Source: Bacteroidales bacterium UBA3389
GTDB taxonomy: Bacteria > Bacteroidota > Bacteroidia > Bacteroidales > P3
DNA: 9,186 nt
Assembly (NCBI GenBank): GCA_002358835.1
Contig: DEPP01000137.1
Span: 1 to 9,186 of the forward strand
Reading direction: 5' to 3'
The notes under the pieces: generated by a model
Seen by the model: the letters and a program-made list of their open reading frames with translations, nothing else
Database searches by the model: none
Told to the model about the DNA's origin: nothing
Shown here: positions 1 through 5,872 of the stretch, piece by piece
Layout of the letters: every line of letters starts with the position of its first letter
Position numbering within the stretch: position 1 is the first letter of the stretch
Translations under genes and position numbers: made by a program

Positions 1-597
1 TCTATCAATCAACATTCTTTTTATGAATCCGCATATAGATTCGATGAATTTGTCTGAACGTTTCAAATCAACAATGCTTTGAACTATGGAATCGTAGTAT
101 GCTTGCTTGTCGGAGGTTGTTTCGTTTAATAATTCATCTATTATAAATGCGTATTCGCTATCCATTGCCTTACGAACTTTTGAGCGAGTGTACTTTTTGG
201 CTACTTGACGTGCTACTTTGACCAATTTATTCAAAGTAAGCTTGTACCATTCGTCGTTCACAATGCCTTTACTCTTCAATTGGCTTAGCTTATCCACCGG
301 ATAGTAAATGATAGTCGCCAATTGGTTTTTCTCGGCTATTGAAATAGAATGTCCGAACACGTCATCGATTTTTCTTTTCACCGCTCCAGAGGCGTTAGAT
401 AAGATATGATTGAACGTATCGTACTCTCCGTGAATGTCTGTTACGAAATGCTCAGTTCCTTTTGGTAAAAGAAGAATCGCCTCTAACTTAATTATTTCAG
501 TGGAAGCTGCTTGTAGGGTAGGGAATTGCTTAGAGAGTTGAGTCAAGAACTTTAATTCTTCTTTTGAAACTTCTATTTTATTTTCCATATTGTTCAT
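1..597 (-). CDS. fbp: Class III fructose-1,6-bisphosphatase, N-terminal part (cut by window start)
   Basis: Hydrolyses fructose 1,6-bisphosphate to fructose 6-phosphate in gluconeogenesis, in the cytoplasm. I translated the reverse strand by eye: 199 codons are open from ATG 597 to the window edge with no stop. The class III family signature is clear: LPKGTEHFVTDIHGEYDTF at about residues 44-62, which carries the first metal-binding DxHG motif of this metallophosphoesterase-like family, then ATIIYYPVDKL at about 94-104 and KKYTRSKVRKAM at about 134-145. Family members are about 640-670 residues, so roughly two thirds lies outside the window, including the expected DRGP-type motif. ATG 588 is an in-frame alternative start that would remove three residues; the sequence does not decide between them. 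The gene follows panC in the same direction after 166 nt filled largely by repeat array A. I found no exact TAnnTTTG box in that gap, so read-through from panC is possible. Confidence 0.93.
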   Translation of the reverse strand, partial: MNNMENKIEVSKEELKFLTQLSKQFPTLQAASTEIIKLEAILLLPKGTEHFVTDIHGEYDTFNHILSNASGAVKRKIDDVFGHSISIAEKNQLATIIYYPVDKLSQLKSKGIVNDEWYKLTLNKLVKVARQVAKKYTRSKVRKAMDSEYAFIIDELLNETTSDKQAYYDSIVQSIVDLKRSDKFIESICGFIKRMLIDR

Positions 598-648
598 TGG
601 TTTTATTGTCTCTTTGTATGCTTTTGTTCAAATCCTAATTTACCAAAA

Positions 649-753
649 TTCTTTCTTCGTTTCGTTGTGCTGAAACTTGATTTTAATTTACTGAAACTTG
701 ATTTTAATTTACTGAAACTTGATTCTGATTTTCTGTATTCAAGAAAGGATTTA
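649..753 (+). repeat. 21-bp tandem repeat array A (five units, panC-fbp intergenic)
   Basis: Five consecutive 21-nt units lie at 649-669, 670-690, 691-711, 712-732 and 733-753. Units two and three are identical: CTGAAACTTGA followed by TTTTAATTTA. The fourth differs from them at three positions. The first is a diverged CTTCGTTT-type unit, and the fifth carries CAAGAAAGGATTTA. Related arrays occur near 3497-3581 and 8522-8626. On the minus strand, the strand in which panC and fbp are transcribed, the array is purine-rich. It would therefore lie in the panC 3' UTR or the fbp 5' leader. An incidental minus-strand reading frame crosses it with the heptad SSFSKLK, but nothing else supports translation. 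Confidence 0.85.
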
Positions 754-763
754 AGGTGTCTTT

Positions 764-1600
764 CTAATACTTTTGAATATCTATCAATCTGACTCCGTCC
801 AACCAAACGGCAACGCATCCGACTGCACCATTATTGCTCGGACGTCTGATAGGCTGAAGCGTTTTCGCATCAACAATCTCGAAATACTCCAATTCGAAAT
901 CCTTTCTTATCTTAAACTCGCACTCAACAAAGCTTTTGATTTGTGAATAAGACATATTAGGAGCTAAGTTTGCTGATTTGACAAGAATTTCGTGAATTTT
1001 GGGAGCAATCTTTCTTGCTTCGGGTGATAGCCTTACGTTTCTTGAACTCGTCGCCAAGCCATCTGCATCTCTGAAAATAGGACACTCTACAATCTGAATC
1101 GGAATTTCGTATTGTCTTACCAAATCTTTGATGATTGCTATTTGTTGATAGTCTTTTTCTCCAAAGTATGCCTTGTCGGCTTTTGACCAATTGAATAATT
1201 TATGCACTATTGTAGCCACTCCATTGAAGTGTCCGGGTCTCTGAGGTCCTTCAAGAACTTCTTCCAAAGCTCCAAAGGTATATTTTTCTGTTGGTTCCTC
1301 TGCATAGACTTCTTCTGCCGAAGGAGCAAAAACAATGTCGCAATCAACAGTCTTTAATGCCTCCAAATCGGCTTCAAGATTTCTCGGATACTTTTCAAGA
1401 TCCTCTTTGTTGTTAAACTGTATCGGGTTGACGAATACGCTACATATCAAAACGTCGTTTTCTTCCTTTGCTCTCTTTGCAAGAGATAGGTGTCCTTGAT
1501 GCAAAGCTCCCATTGTGGGTAGGAGACCTATTGTTTTGTTTTCTTGTTTCAGTTTTTCTACACAAGAAAGCAGCTCATCTATTCTATGACAAACTTGCAT
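764..1600 (-). CDS. panC: Pantothenate synthetase (pantoate--beta-alanine ligase)
   Basis: Condenses pantoate with beta-alanine using ATP, through a pantoyl-adenylate intermediate, to make pantothenate for coenzyme A; cytoplasmic. The 278-residue product has the normal family length. Visible motifs: PTMGALHQGH at residues 28-37 (the HxGH nucleotide-binding motif), RPGHFNGVATIV at 121-132, FGEKDYQQ at 146-153, and DGLATSSRN at 180-188 (the KMSKS-like loop). The start chosen is ATG 1600, because MQVCHRIDEL aligns with where the family begins. The frame stays open upstream to 1756, but that extension overlaps the preceding gene and is lysine-rich and unlike PanC. The gene starts 16 nt after the stop of the membrane-protein gene at 1617-2123 and is probably cotranscribed with it. 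No panB or panD is seen in the window. Confidence 0.96.
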   Translation of the reverse strand: MQVCHRIDELLSCVEKLKQENKTIGLLPTMGALHQGHLSLAKRAKEENDVLICSVFVNPIQFNNKEDLEKYPRNLEADLEALKTVDCDIVFAPSAEEVYAEEPTEKYTFGALEEVLEGPQRPGHFNGVATIVHKLFNWSKADKAYFGEKDYQQIAIIKDLVRQYEIPIQIVECPIFRDADGLATSSRNVRLSPEARKIAPKIHEILVKSANLAPNMSYSQIKSFVECEFKIRKDFELEYFEIVDAKTLQPIRRPSNNGAVGCVAVWLDGVRLIDIQKY

Positions 1601-1616
1601 ATATGTTGTTTTTTTA

Positions 1617-2123
1617 TTATTTATCTTTGTTATCGTTATCTTCTTGCTCTGAATCCACTTCTTGATATTCGGTAAAACAATCTTCTTCTTTGATTTGTTC
1701 TTTTTCAAAAGGAGAAAAGGATTGTTTGACTCTTTTAATCTTTGCAGGCAGGTCAAGCAAAAAACTTACGATTGTTACAACTATGCTGAACCAAACCGCA
1801 TCAATGAAAGAGGAAACGCTGAATCCTGTTACCAAACGCGAGGTCAAAATGACTATAAAGGCGTTTATGATAAGCTGAAAAAGACCGAAACTCATCAAAA
1901 TCAAAGGAGCGGAAATCAACACCAAAAGCGGCTTAAGGAAAGCATTCAAAAGACTTATCACAACTGCGGCTATGACGGCTGAAATCACAGAATCAACTTT
2001 CACACAAGGCAAAAGAAACGATGTTATGAAGATAGCTAACGCCATAACAAGAGTTTTTGTCCAAAATCTGCCACTTGTCGGAGATGGATTCTCAGAGCCG
2101 AGATTTATTTTGAAAACTTTCAT
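1617..2123 (-). CDS. Small membrane protein of the PF04020 (phage holin 4_2 / YvlD-like) superfamily
   Basis: 168 residues. About four hydrophobic segments can be read: near residues 23-41, 43-62, 64-98 (probably two passes split around SFGLF), and 104-124. The core LLNAFLKPLLVLISAPL, followed by SFGLFQLIINAF and ending in TGFSV, matches the pattern of the PF04020 family. That family is named after phage holins, but many members are ordinary chromosomal membrane proteins of unknown function. After the last membrane segment comes a charged, acidic tail of about 40 residues (EKEQIKEED, then DSEQEDNDNKDK), probably cytoplasmic. No endolysin or phage gene lies nearby, so I do not infer a lytic role. 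It is the first gene of a probable two-gene unit with panC and has its own promoter at 2147-2178. Confidence 0.85.
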   Translation of the reverse strand: MKVFKINLGSENPSPTSGRFWTKTLVMALAIFITSFLLPCVKVDSVISAVIAAVVISLLNAFLKPLLVLISAPLILMSFGLFQLIINAFIVILTSRLVTGFSVSSFIDAVWFSIVVTIVSFLLDLPAKIKRVKQSFSPFEKEQIKEEDCFTEYQEVDSEQEDNDNKDK

Positions 2124-2146
2124 TCTTACAATCTTATTTTAGTCGG

Positions 2147-2178
2147 CAAAGGTACTAATTTATTTCGGTGTTCCCAAA
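2147..2178 (-). promoter_or_regulatory. Bacteroidota-type promoter for the membrane protein-panC unit
   Basis: On the minus strand a TACCTTTG box (2154 to 2147) matches the Bacteroidota -7 consensus TAnnTTTG. A TTTG box (2178 to 2175) lies 20 nt upstream, which is the usual -33 spacing. Transcription would begin near 2140, leaving a short leader of about 17 nt before ATG 2123. The -33 box lies about 20 bp beyond the terminator of the upstream dehydrogenase gene. Confidence 0.75.
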
Positions 2179-2199
2179 TAAAAACACAGCGAAGAAAGC

Positions 2200-2238
2200 A
2201 AAAAAGAGAAGCAAATCGCTGTTTGACTTCTCTTTTTT
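2200..2238 (-). terminator. Hairpin terminator of the YqhD-like dehydrogenase gene
   Basis: A perfect 12-bp stem pairs 2200-2211 (AAAAAAGAGAAG) with 2227-2238 (CTTCTCTTTTTT), enclosing a 15-nt loop. It sits about 27 nt past the dehydrogenase stop codon. In the minus-strand transcript the 3' arm ends in a U-run, as expected for an intrinsic terminator. The symmetrical A/T ends could let it act on the plus strand too, but no plus-strand gene needs it there. The loop can also pair with a downstream segment (see findings). Confidence 0.75.
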
Positions 2239-2264
2239 TGTCTTCAATGTTGATACTTAAAGAT

Positions 2265-3419
2265 TTATTTTACTCTTTCGAGAATCAAACGAGTTTTTTC
2301 AGGGGTTACGATTCCGTGTTCGCCAACATTCCAACCTCTTTGTTTGAAACGTTCGACTATAGTTTCGATTATATCATCACCAATGCCGTATTCGCTCAAA
2401 CGAGTCTTTTTGCCGATGGAACGGAAGAAGTTTTCGGTTTTCTCAATAGCCATATCAATTGCTTGTTCTTCATCTTCGTTGGTTATGTTCCAAACTCTGC
2501 GTGCATATTGTAGCAATTTGCCATGTTTTTCTTTTCGCATTATGTCCATAACTCCCGGATGCACAATCGCAAGTGTTTCTCCGTGATCCAGACCACAAAG
2601 AGCCGTCAATTCATGTCCTATCATGTGAGTAGCCCAATCTTCATCTACGCCCATAGATATAAAACCGTTCAATCCCATTGTTGCAGTGAGCATGAAGTTT
2701 GCACGAGAATCGTATGATGGATTTTCACTTAAAAGTTCAGGAGCTTCGTCAATCAAGGTCAAAAGCAGACTTTCAGCCCAACGATCCATTACCTTGGTGT
2801 CCAAACACGTTGTAAGATATTGTTCTAATGTGTGTGCGTAAATATCTACTATGCCGTTTGAGATTTGTTTTGCAGGTAAGCTTAAGACAACATCGGGATC
2901 GAGTATGGAGAACTTAGGATAGCCTTCAGGGTTATGAAAAGCCAATTTCTCTTGTCTGTCTCTTCTTGAAATAACTGCTCCGTTGTTCATTTCGGAAGCT
3001 GTTGCCGGAAGTGTCAAAACTGAAGCAAAATCCATAGGTTTTGGAAGTCTTTCTTTTTTGCTTAGGATGTCCCAAGCATCTTCTCCATCGAATTTTGCGG
3101 CTGTTGCAATGAATTTCGTACCATCGATAATCGAGCCGCCACCTACTGCAAGAATGAAATCGATGTTTTGAGTCTTACAAATTTCCACTGCCTTCATCAA
3201 AGTAGAATAGTCAGGGTTTGCTTCAATTCCTGAAAACTCTACAATATCATAGCCCTCTAAGGCTTTAATTACTTGTTCATAAACACCATTTCTTTTTATA
3301 GAACCACCGCCATAGGTTATCAATATTTTTTTGTTTTTATCTATCAATTTGGAAAGACGTTTGATTTCTCCTTTTCCAAATATCAATTTGGTGGGATTTT
3401 GAAATACAAAATTATTCAT
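2265..3419 (-). CDS. YqhD-like iron/zinc-containing alcohol dehydrogenase (NAD(P)H-dependent aldehyde reductase)
   Basis: 384 residues, full length for the Fe-ADH family, cytoplasmic. It aligns along its whole length, by memory, with E. coli YqhD: MNNF start, FGKG at residues 14-17, ITYGGGSIKRNGV at 34-46, AVGGGSIIDGTKFIA at 91-105, LTLPATASE at 135-143, and DWATHMIGHELTALCGLDHG at 261-280. The expected metal ligands are present as D192, H196, H265 and H279, corresponding to YqhD D194, H198, H267 and H281. YqhD reduces a range of aldehydes with NADPH; the GGGS segment near residue 38 fits NADPH use, but the true substrate and cofactor are inferred. It could also be described as a butanol dehydrogenase (BDH-type). 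A 184-nt gap containing repeat array B separates it from ribD upstream. I saw no exact TAnnTTTG promoter there. The stop is followed by a hairpin terminator at 2200-2238. Confidence 0.93.
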   Translation of the reverse strand: MNNFVFQNPTKLIFGKGEIKRLSKLIDKNKKILITYGGGSIKRNGVYEQVIKALEGYDIVEFSGIEANPDYSTLMKAVEICKTQNIDFILAVGGGSIIDGTKFIATAAKFDGEDAWDILSKKERLPKPMDFASVLTLPATASEMNNGAVISRRDRQEKLAFHNPEGYPKFSILDPDVVLSLPAKQISNGIVDIYAHTLEQYLTTCLDTKVMDRWAESLLLTLIDEAPELLSENPSYDSRANFMLTATMGLNGFISMGVDEDWATHMIGHELTALCGLDHGETLAIVHPGVMDIMRKEKHGKLLQYARRVWNITNEDEEQAIDMAIEKTENFFRSIGKKTRLSEYGIGDDIIETIVERFKQRGWNVGEHGIVTPEKTRLILERVK

Positions 3420-3496
3420 AGCTTATAATTTTTAGAAAATAAGTTTAAGTGTAAAACGTTTGTCGTTTGCTTAAATTGTTTCTTTGTTTCAAAAAA

Positions 3497-3581
3497 ATAA
3501 AACGAAGATTCAATTTTCTGAAACTTCGTTTTAATTTTCTAAAACCAAGAAAGGATTTTACTGAAACTTCGTTTTATTTTA
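3497..3581 (+). repeat. 21-bp repeat array B (ribD-dehydrogenase intergenic), with one inverted partial copy
   Basis: Units of the same family as array A lie at 3518-3538 (CTGAAACTTCG followed by TTTTAATTTT), 3539-3560 (a 22-nt unit containing CAAGAAAGGATTTTA) and 3561-3581 (CTGAAACTTCG followed by TTTTATTTTA). The first stretch, 3498-3507 (TAAAACGAAG), is the reverse complement of the unit core and can form a 10-bp stem with 3524-3533 or with the matching bases of the last unit. Read on the minus strand, one frame is interrupted by a stop inside the 22-nt unit, so this array is not protein-coding. Confidence 0.8.
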
Positions 3582-3603
3582 CTTAAAGTTAAAATGCTGT
3601 AAT

Positions 3604-4632
3604 TTATTTGTTTAGATAGAATTCCAATCTGTTGTTTCCTATGTTTTCTATCTTTGTTGGAGCAATCGGAATCTTAGGAGCGTTTATGCCTTTGTTGAAA
3701 GTGGTTTCGCCAACTATTACATAGGCTTCGTCCCATAGGTTTTCTTTAATCAGCATCTCGATTGTCTTTTTTCCACCCTCAACAACAACGGAACAAACTC
3801 TGTTTTCATACAAGTGTTTCATTATTTGGGGTAGGGGATTGCTGCTGTTGTCTATCTTAATAAAGGTGTTTCTACCTTCTTGTGAAGATTTGATGTGATT
3901 AAATATGAAGGTGTCTTGTGTATTGTCTAATATATTGCTTTCTTTCGGCAAACTAAGATTGCGATCGAAGACAACACGTTTGGGATTTCTGCCTGTGTAG
4001 TGTCTGACGTTTAATTGAGGATTGTCGTTTAGGACTGTGTTGTATCCAACCATTATTGCGTCTTCTTCTGTCCTTTGTTTATGAACCCAAACTTTCATTG
4101 CATCGTTGCTAATCCAAGCTCCTTTGTCTTCAGGTGAGATAAAGCCGTCGGCAGTCTTGGCATACTTGATTATAATGTAAGGACGGTTTTGTCTTTGGTT
4201 GGTAAAGAAACGACGATTTAAGAAATTGCCTTCTTCTTCTAAAACTCCACTTATCACTTCTACACCATTGTCTCTTAGTAATTTGATGCCTCCACCATAA
4301 ACCTTTGGATTAGGGTCTGTATTGGCTATCACACAACGCTTAATGCCGCTTTCGATAATCAAATTCGCACAAGGAGGAGTCTTACCCCAATGACAACAAG
4401 GCTCAAGATTGACATAAATAGTAGAATCTTTCAAAAGGCTTTTGTCTTTTACCGATGCAATTGCATTAACCTCTGCATGAGCCTCGCCATATTTGCGATG
4501 CCAACCCTCACCGATTACTTCTCCGTTGCAGACAACAACAGCCCCAACCATGGGATTAGGACTGACGCTTCCGGCTCCAAGACGAGCCAATTCAAAGCAA
4601 CGTTCCATGTATTTGATGTCTTCTGTAAGCAT
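3604..4632 (-). CDS. ribD: Bifunctional riboflavin biosynthesis deaminase/reductase
   Basis: Carries out the second and third steps of riboflavin synthesis: deamination of diaminohydroxyphosphoribosylaminopyrimidine and NADPH-dependent reduction of the ribosyl side chain; cytoplasmic. The product is 342 residues, close to the usual 340-370. The N-terminal deaminase domain shows AHAEVNAIA at residues 51-59 and PCCHWGKTPPC at 78-88, giving zinc ligands H52, C79 and C88 and catalytic E54. The C-terminal reductase domain begins near residue 147 (PYIIIKYAKTADGFIS) and contains VGYNTVLNDNP and VVEGGKKTIEML. ATG 4632 is chosen because MLTEDIKYMERCFELA fits the family. The upstream extension to 4686 would run through the promoter and into prmC, so it is unlikely. 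The gene diverges from prmC with 38 nt between start codons. No FMN riboswitch is possible in so short a leader. Confidence 0.96.
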   Translation of the reverse strand: MLTEDIKYMERCFELARLGAGSVSPNPMVGAVVVCNGEVIGEGWHRKYGEAHAEVNAIASVKDKSLLKDSTIYVNLEPCCHWGKTPPCANLIIESGIKRCVIANTDPNPKVYGGGIKLLRDNGVEVISGVLEEEGNFLNRRFFTNQRQNRPYIIIKYAKTADGFISPEDKGAWISNDAMKVWVHKQRTEEDAIMVGYNTVLNDNPQLNVRHYTGRNPKRVVFDRNLSLPKESNILDNTQDTFIFNHIKSSQEGRNTFIKIDNSSNPLPQIMKHLYENRVCSVVVEGGKKTIEMLIKENLWDEAYVIVGETTFNKGINAPKIPIAPTKIENIGNNRLEFYLNK

Positions 4633-4641
4633 ATATTTTCT

Positions 4642-4649
4642 TAAATTTG
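4642..4649 (+). promoter_or_regulatory. Probable -7 box for prmC
   Basis: TAAATTTG at 4642-4649 matches TAnnTTTG exactly and would start transcription near 4655, about 15 nt before ATG 4671. I find no good TTTG at the standard upstream spacing; the nearest, at 4612-4615, is about 26 nt away. The box lies inside the leader of the divergent ribD gene. Confidence 0.55.
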
Positions 4650-4655
4650 CAACCG

Positions 4656-4687
4656 CAAAAATATGAAAAAATGCGAATACCATCAAA
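4656..4687 (-). promoter_or_regulatory. Bacteroidota-type promoter for ribD, overlapping the prmC start
   Basis: On the minus strand TATTTTTG (4663 to 4656) is a -7 box, and TTTG (4687 to 4684) lies exactly 20 nt upstream as the -33 box. Transcription would begin near 4649, leaving about 17 nt of leader before ATG 4632. The -33 box is inside codons 5-6 of prmC, and the -7 box covers the predicted prmC transcription start. Confidence 0.7.
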
Positions 4688-5534
4688 TAAAGTAAAAGAT
4701 ATAGTAAGGTTTGCCCAAGAGGAATTGGCAGAAATGTATCCGAAAGAAGAGATTTCGAGTCTGATTTATGCTTTACTCGAACGTTTTGGAGGGATCGGTT
4801 TTCTCAAAGCTCTTTCCGAACCTGAACTTACGGTGAGTGAATCGGAACTGTTGAAGATTCATTTTGCCATAAAGGACTTAAAACACTATCGTCCTTTGCA
4901 ATACATACTTGGAAATTGCGATTTTGTAAATGTAAACATACTTTTGTCGCACAAAGTCCTTATTCCACGCCCCGAGACTGAAGAAATGGTGGGTTTGATT
5001 ATTGAAGAGAACAAATTGAAACGAGGTCTTACGATAGCAGATTTTGGTTGTGGTAGTGGTTGTATTGCAGTTGCTTTGGCAAAGAACCTATTCGATAGCA
5101 AGGTGTTTGCATTCGATAAAAGCGATGAGGCATTGGAGCAAACAAAAGCAAATGCGGCTCATAACGATGTAGAAGTTGAAGTTATCAAAGCCGATATGAC
5201 TGATGCTCTTGAGGTAAATGAACAATTCGATATAATAGTTTCAAATCCTCCATACGTAAGAGAGTGTGAGAAAACACAGATGAAAGCCAACGTTCTCGAT
5301 TATGAACCTCATATGGCTTTGTTTGTGCCGAATGAAAATCCGCTTGTGTTTTATCAATACATAGTTTCGATAGCTCAAAGCAGTCTTAAAACAGGTGGAA
5401 AACTTTATTTGGAAATCAACGAAGCTTTGGGAGAGGAAACAGAAGTCATATTCAAAAACTTGGGTTATAAAACAGAAATCCGTAAAGACTTCAGAGATAA
5501 ATACAGAATGTTGTTTGCAACAAAAGAATTCTGA
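4671..5534 (+). CDS. prmC: Peptide chain release factor N5-glutamine methyltransferase
   Basis: Methylates the glutamine of the GGQ motif in release factors RF1 and RF2 using S-adenosylmethionine, which raises termination efficiency; cytoplasmic. 287 residues, normal length. An N-terminal helical domain (about 1-75) leads to RPLQYILGNCDF at 74-85 and IPRPETEEMV at 98-107. Then come the SAM-binding loop DFGCGSG at 124-130 and the catalytic NPPYV at 192-196 that holds the substrate glutamine. ATG 4671 is chosen; an in-frame TTG at 4647 would lie upstream of the predicted transcription start and within the -7 box. It is divergent from ribD and does not sit beside prfA. Its stop is followed directly by the promoter of the next plus-strand unit. 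Confidence 0.95.
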   Translation: MRIPSNKVKDIVRFAQEELAEMYPKEEISSLIYALLERFGGIGFLKALSEPELTVSESELLKIHFAIKDLKHYRPLQYILGNCDFVNVNILLSHKVLIPRPETEEMVGLIIEENKLKRGLTIADFGCGSGCIAVALAKNLFDSKVFAFDKSDEALEQTKANAAHNDVEVEVIKADMTDALEVNEQFDIIVSNPPYVRECEKTQMKANVLDYEPHMALFVPNENPLVFYQYIVSIAQSSLKTGGKLYLEINEALGEETEVIFKNLGYKTEIRKDFRDKYRMLFATKEF

Positions 5535-5563
5535 TTTAGGTCGGAAAAAATCAAAAAATAAAG

Positions 5564-5571
5564 TATCTTTG
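5564..5571 (+). promoter_or_regulatory. Probable -7 box for the small membrane protein-mpl-smr unit
   Basis: TATCTTTG at 5564-5571 matches TAnnTTTG exactly and lies 32 nt before ATG 5604. The expected -33 TTTG is not conserved; only weak T/G-rich sequence (around 5535-5544, just past the prmC stop) is present. The 69-nt gap contains no evident terminator, so read-through from prmC is also possible. Confidence 0.55.
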
Positions 5572-5603
5572 CAATATATTGAAACTCTAAAAACTAAAAA
5601 CAG

Positions 5604-5846
5604 ATGAGAAATTTCTTAAATAAATCCGTAATATTTTTGACAACGACGTTTATTGTTTCGGTTGTGGTTTTCGGAATCTACACATTATTCCAATTTATCG
5701 GTATTTGGTTAGGATTTGGTGAGGAATATTCTTTCCAAGATGCCGTTTCAAACGGACTATCCATAGGAATAGGAATGATGCTCTTTGAAATCATACTCGA
5801 CTATCACAGAAAGAGAAAAACAAAAAGAAGACACGGACAAGATTAA
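5604..5846 (+). CDS. Small two-helix membrane protein, function unknown
   Basis: 80 residues; I do not recognise a named family. Residues 8-38 are strongly hydrophobic (IFLTTTFIVSVVVFGIYTLF, then QFIGIWLGF) and form one long or slightly bent membrane segment. Residues 48-66 (AVSNGLSIGIGMMLFEIIL) form a likely second one. The C-terminus is very basic (DYHRKRKTKRRHGQD), which by the positive-inside rule places both ends in the cytoplasm with a short loop (GEEYSFQD) outside. The gene lies 26 nt before mpl in the same direction behind an exact -7 box, which supports it being real and cotranscribed with mpl. Membership in a conserved family is not shown by the sequence alone. Confidence 0.7.
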   Translation: MRNFLNKSVIFLTTTFIVSVVVFGIYTLFQFIGIWLGFGEEYSFQDAVSNGLSIGIGMMLFEIILDYHRKRKTKRRHGQD

Positions 5847-5872
5847 ACGTAATAACTAAAAACAAATACAAG

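Noticed and set aside
649..753. CRISPR array
   Set aside because: Units are contiguous with no unique spacers, and no cas genes are present.
603..818. 71-residue minus-strand frame with SSFSKLK heptads crossing array A
   Set aside because: It overlaps the end of panC in another frame. Its heptads follow automatically from a 21-nt repeat, and the related array B carries a stop and a 22-nt unit in the equivalent frame. I treat it as incidental.
1601..1756. Longer PanC N-terminus from ATG 1756
   Set aside because: The 52 extra residues are lysine-rich, overlap the upstream membrane-protein gene and do not resemble PanC, which begins at MQVCHRIDEL.
1468..1982. Plus-strand frames antisense to panC and the membrane-protein gene
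   Set aside because: Both minus-strand genes are well supported by family motifs. The plus frames show no recognisable domain or promoter.
1617..2123. Phage or prophage remnant, suggested by the holin-family similarity
   Set aside because: The neighbours are panC and a dehydrogenase, with no lysin, tail, integrase or attachment sites. This family is common as an ordinary chromosomal gene.
4633..4686. Longer RibD N-terminus from ATG 4686
   Set aside because: It would require transcription from upstream of the clear promoter at 4656-4687 and overlap prmC. MLTEDIKYMERCFELA is a normal RibD start.
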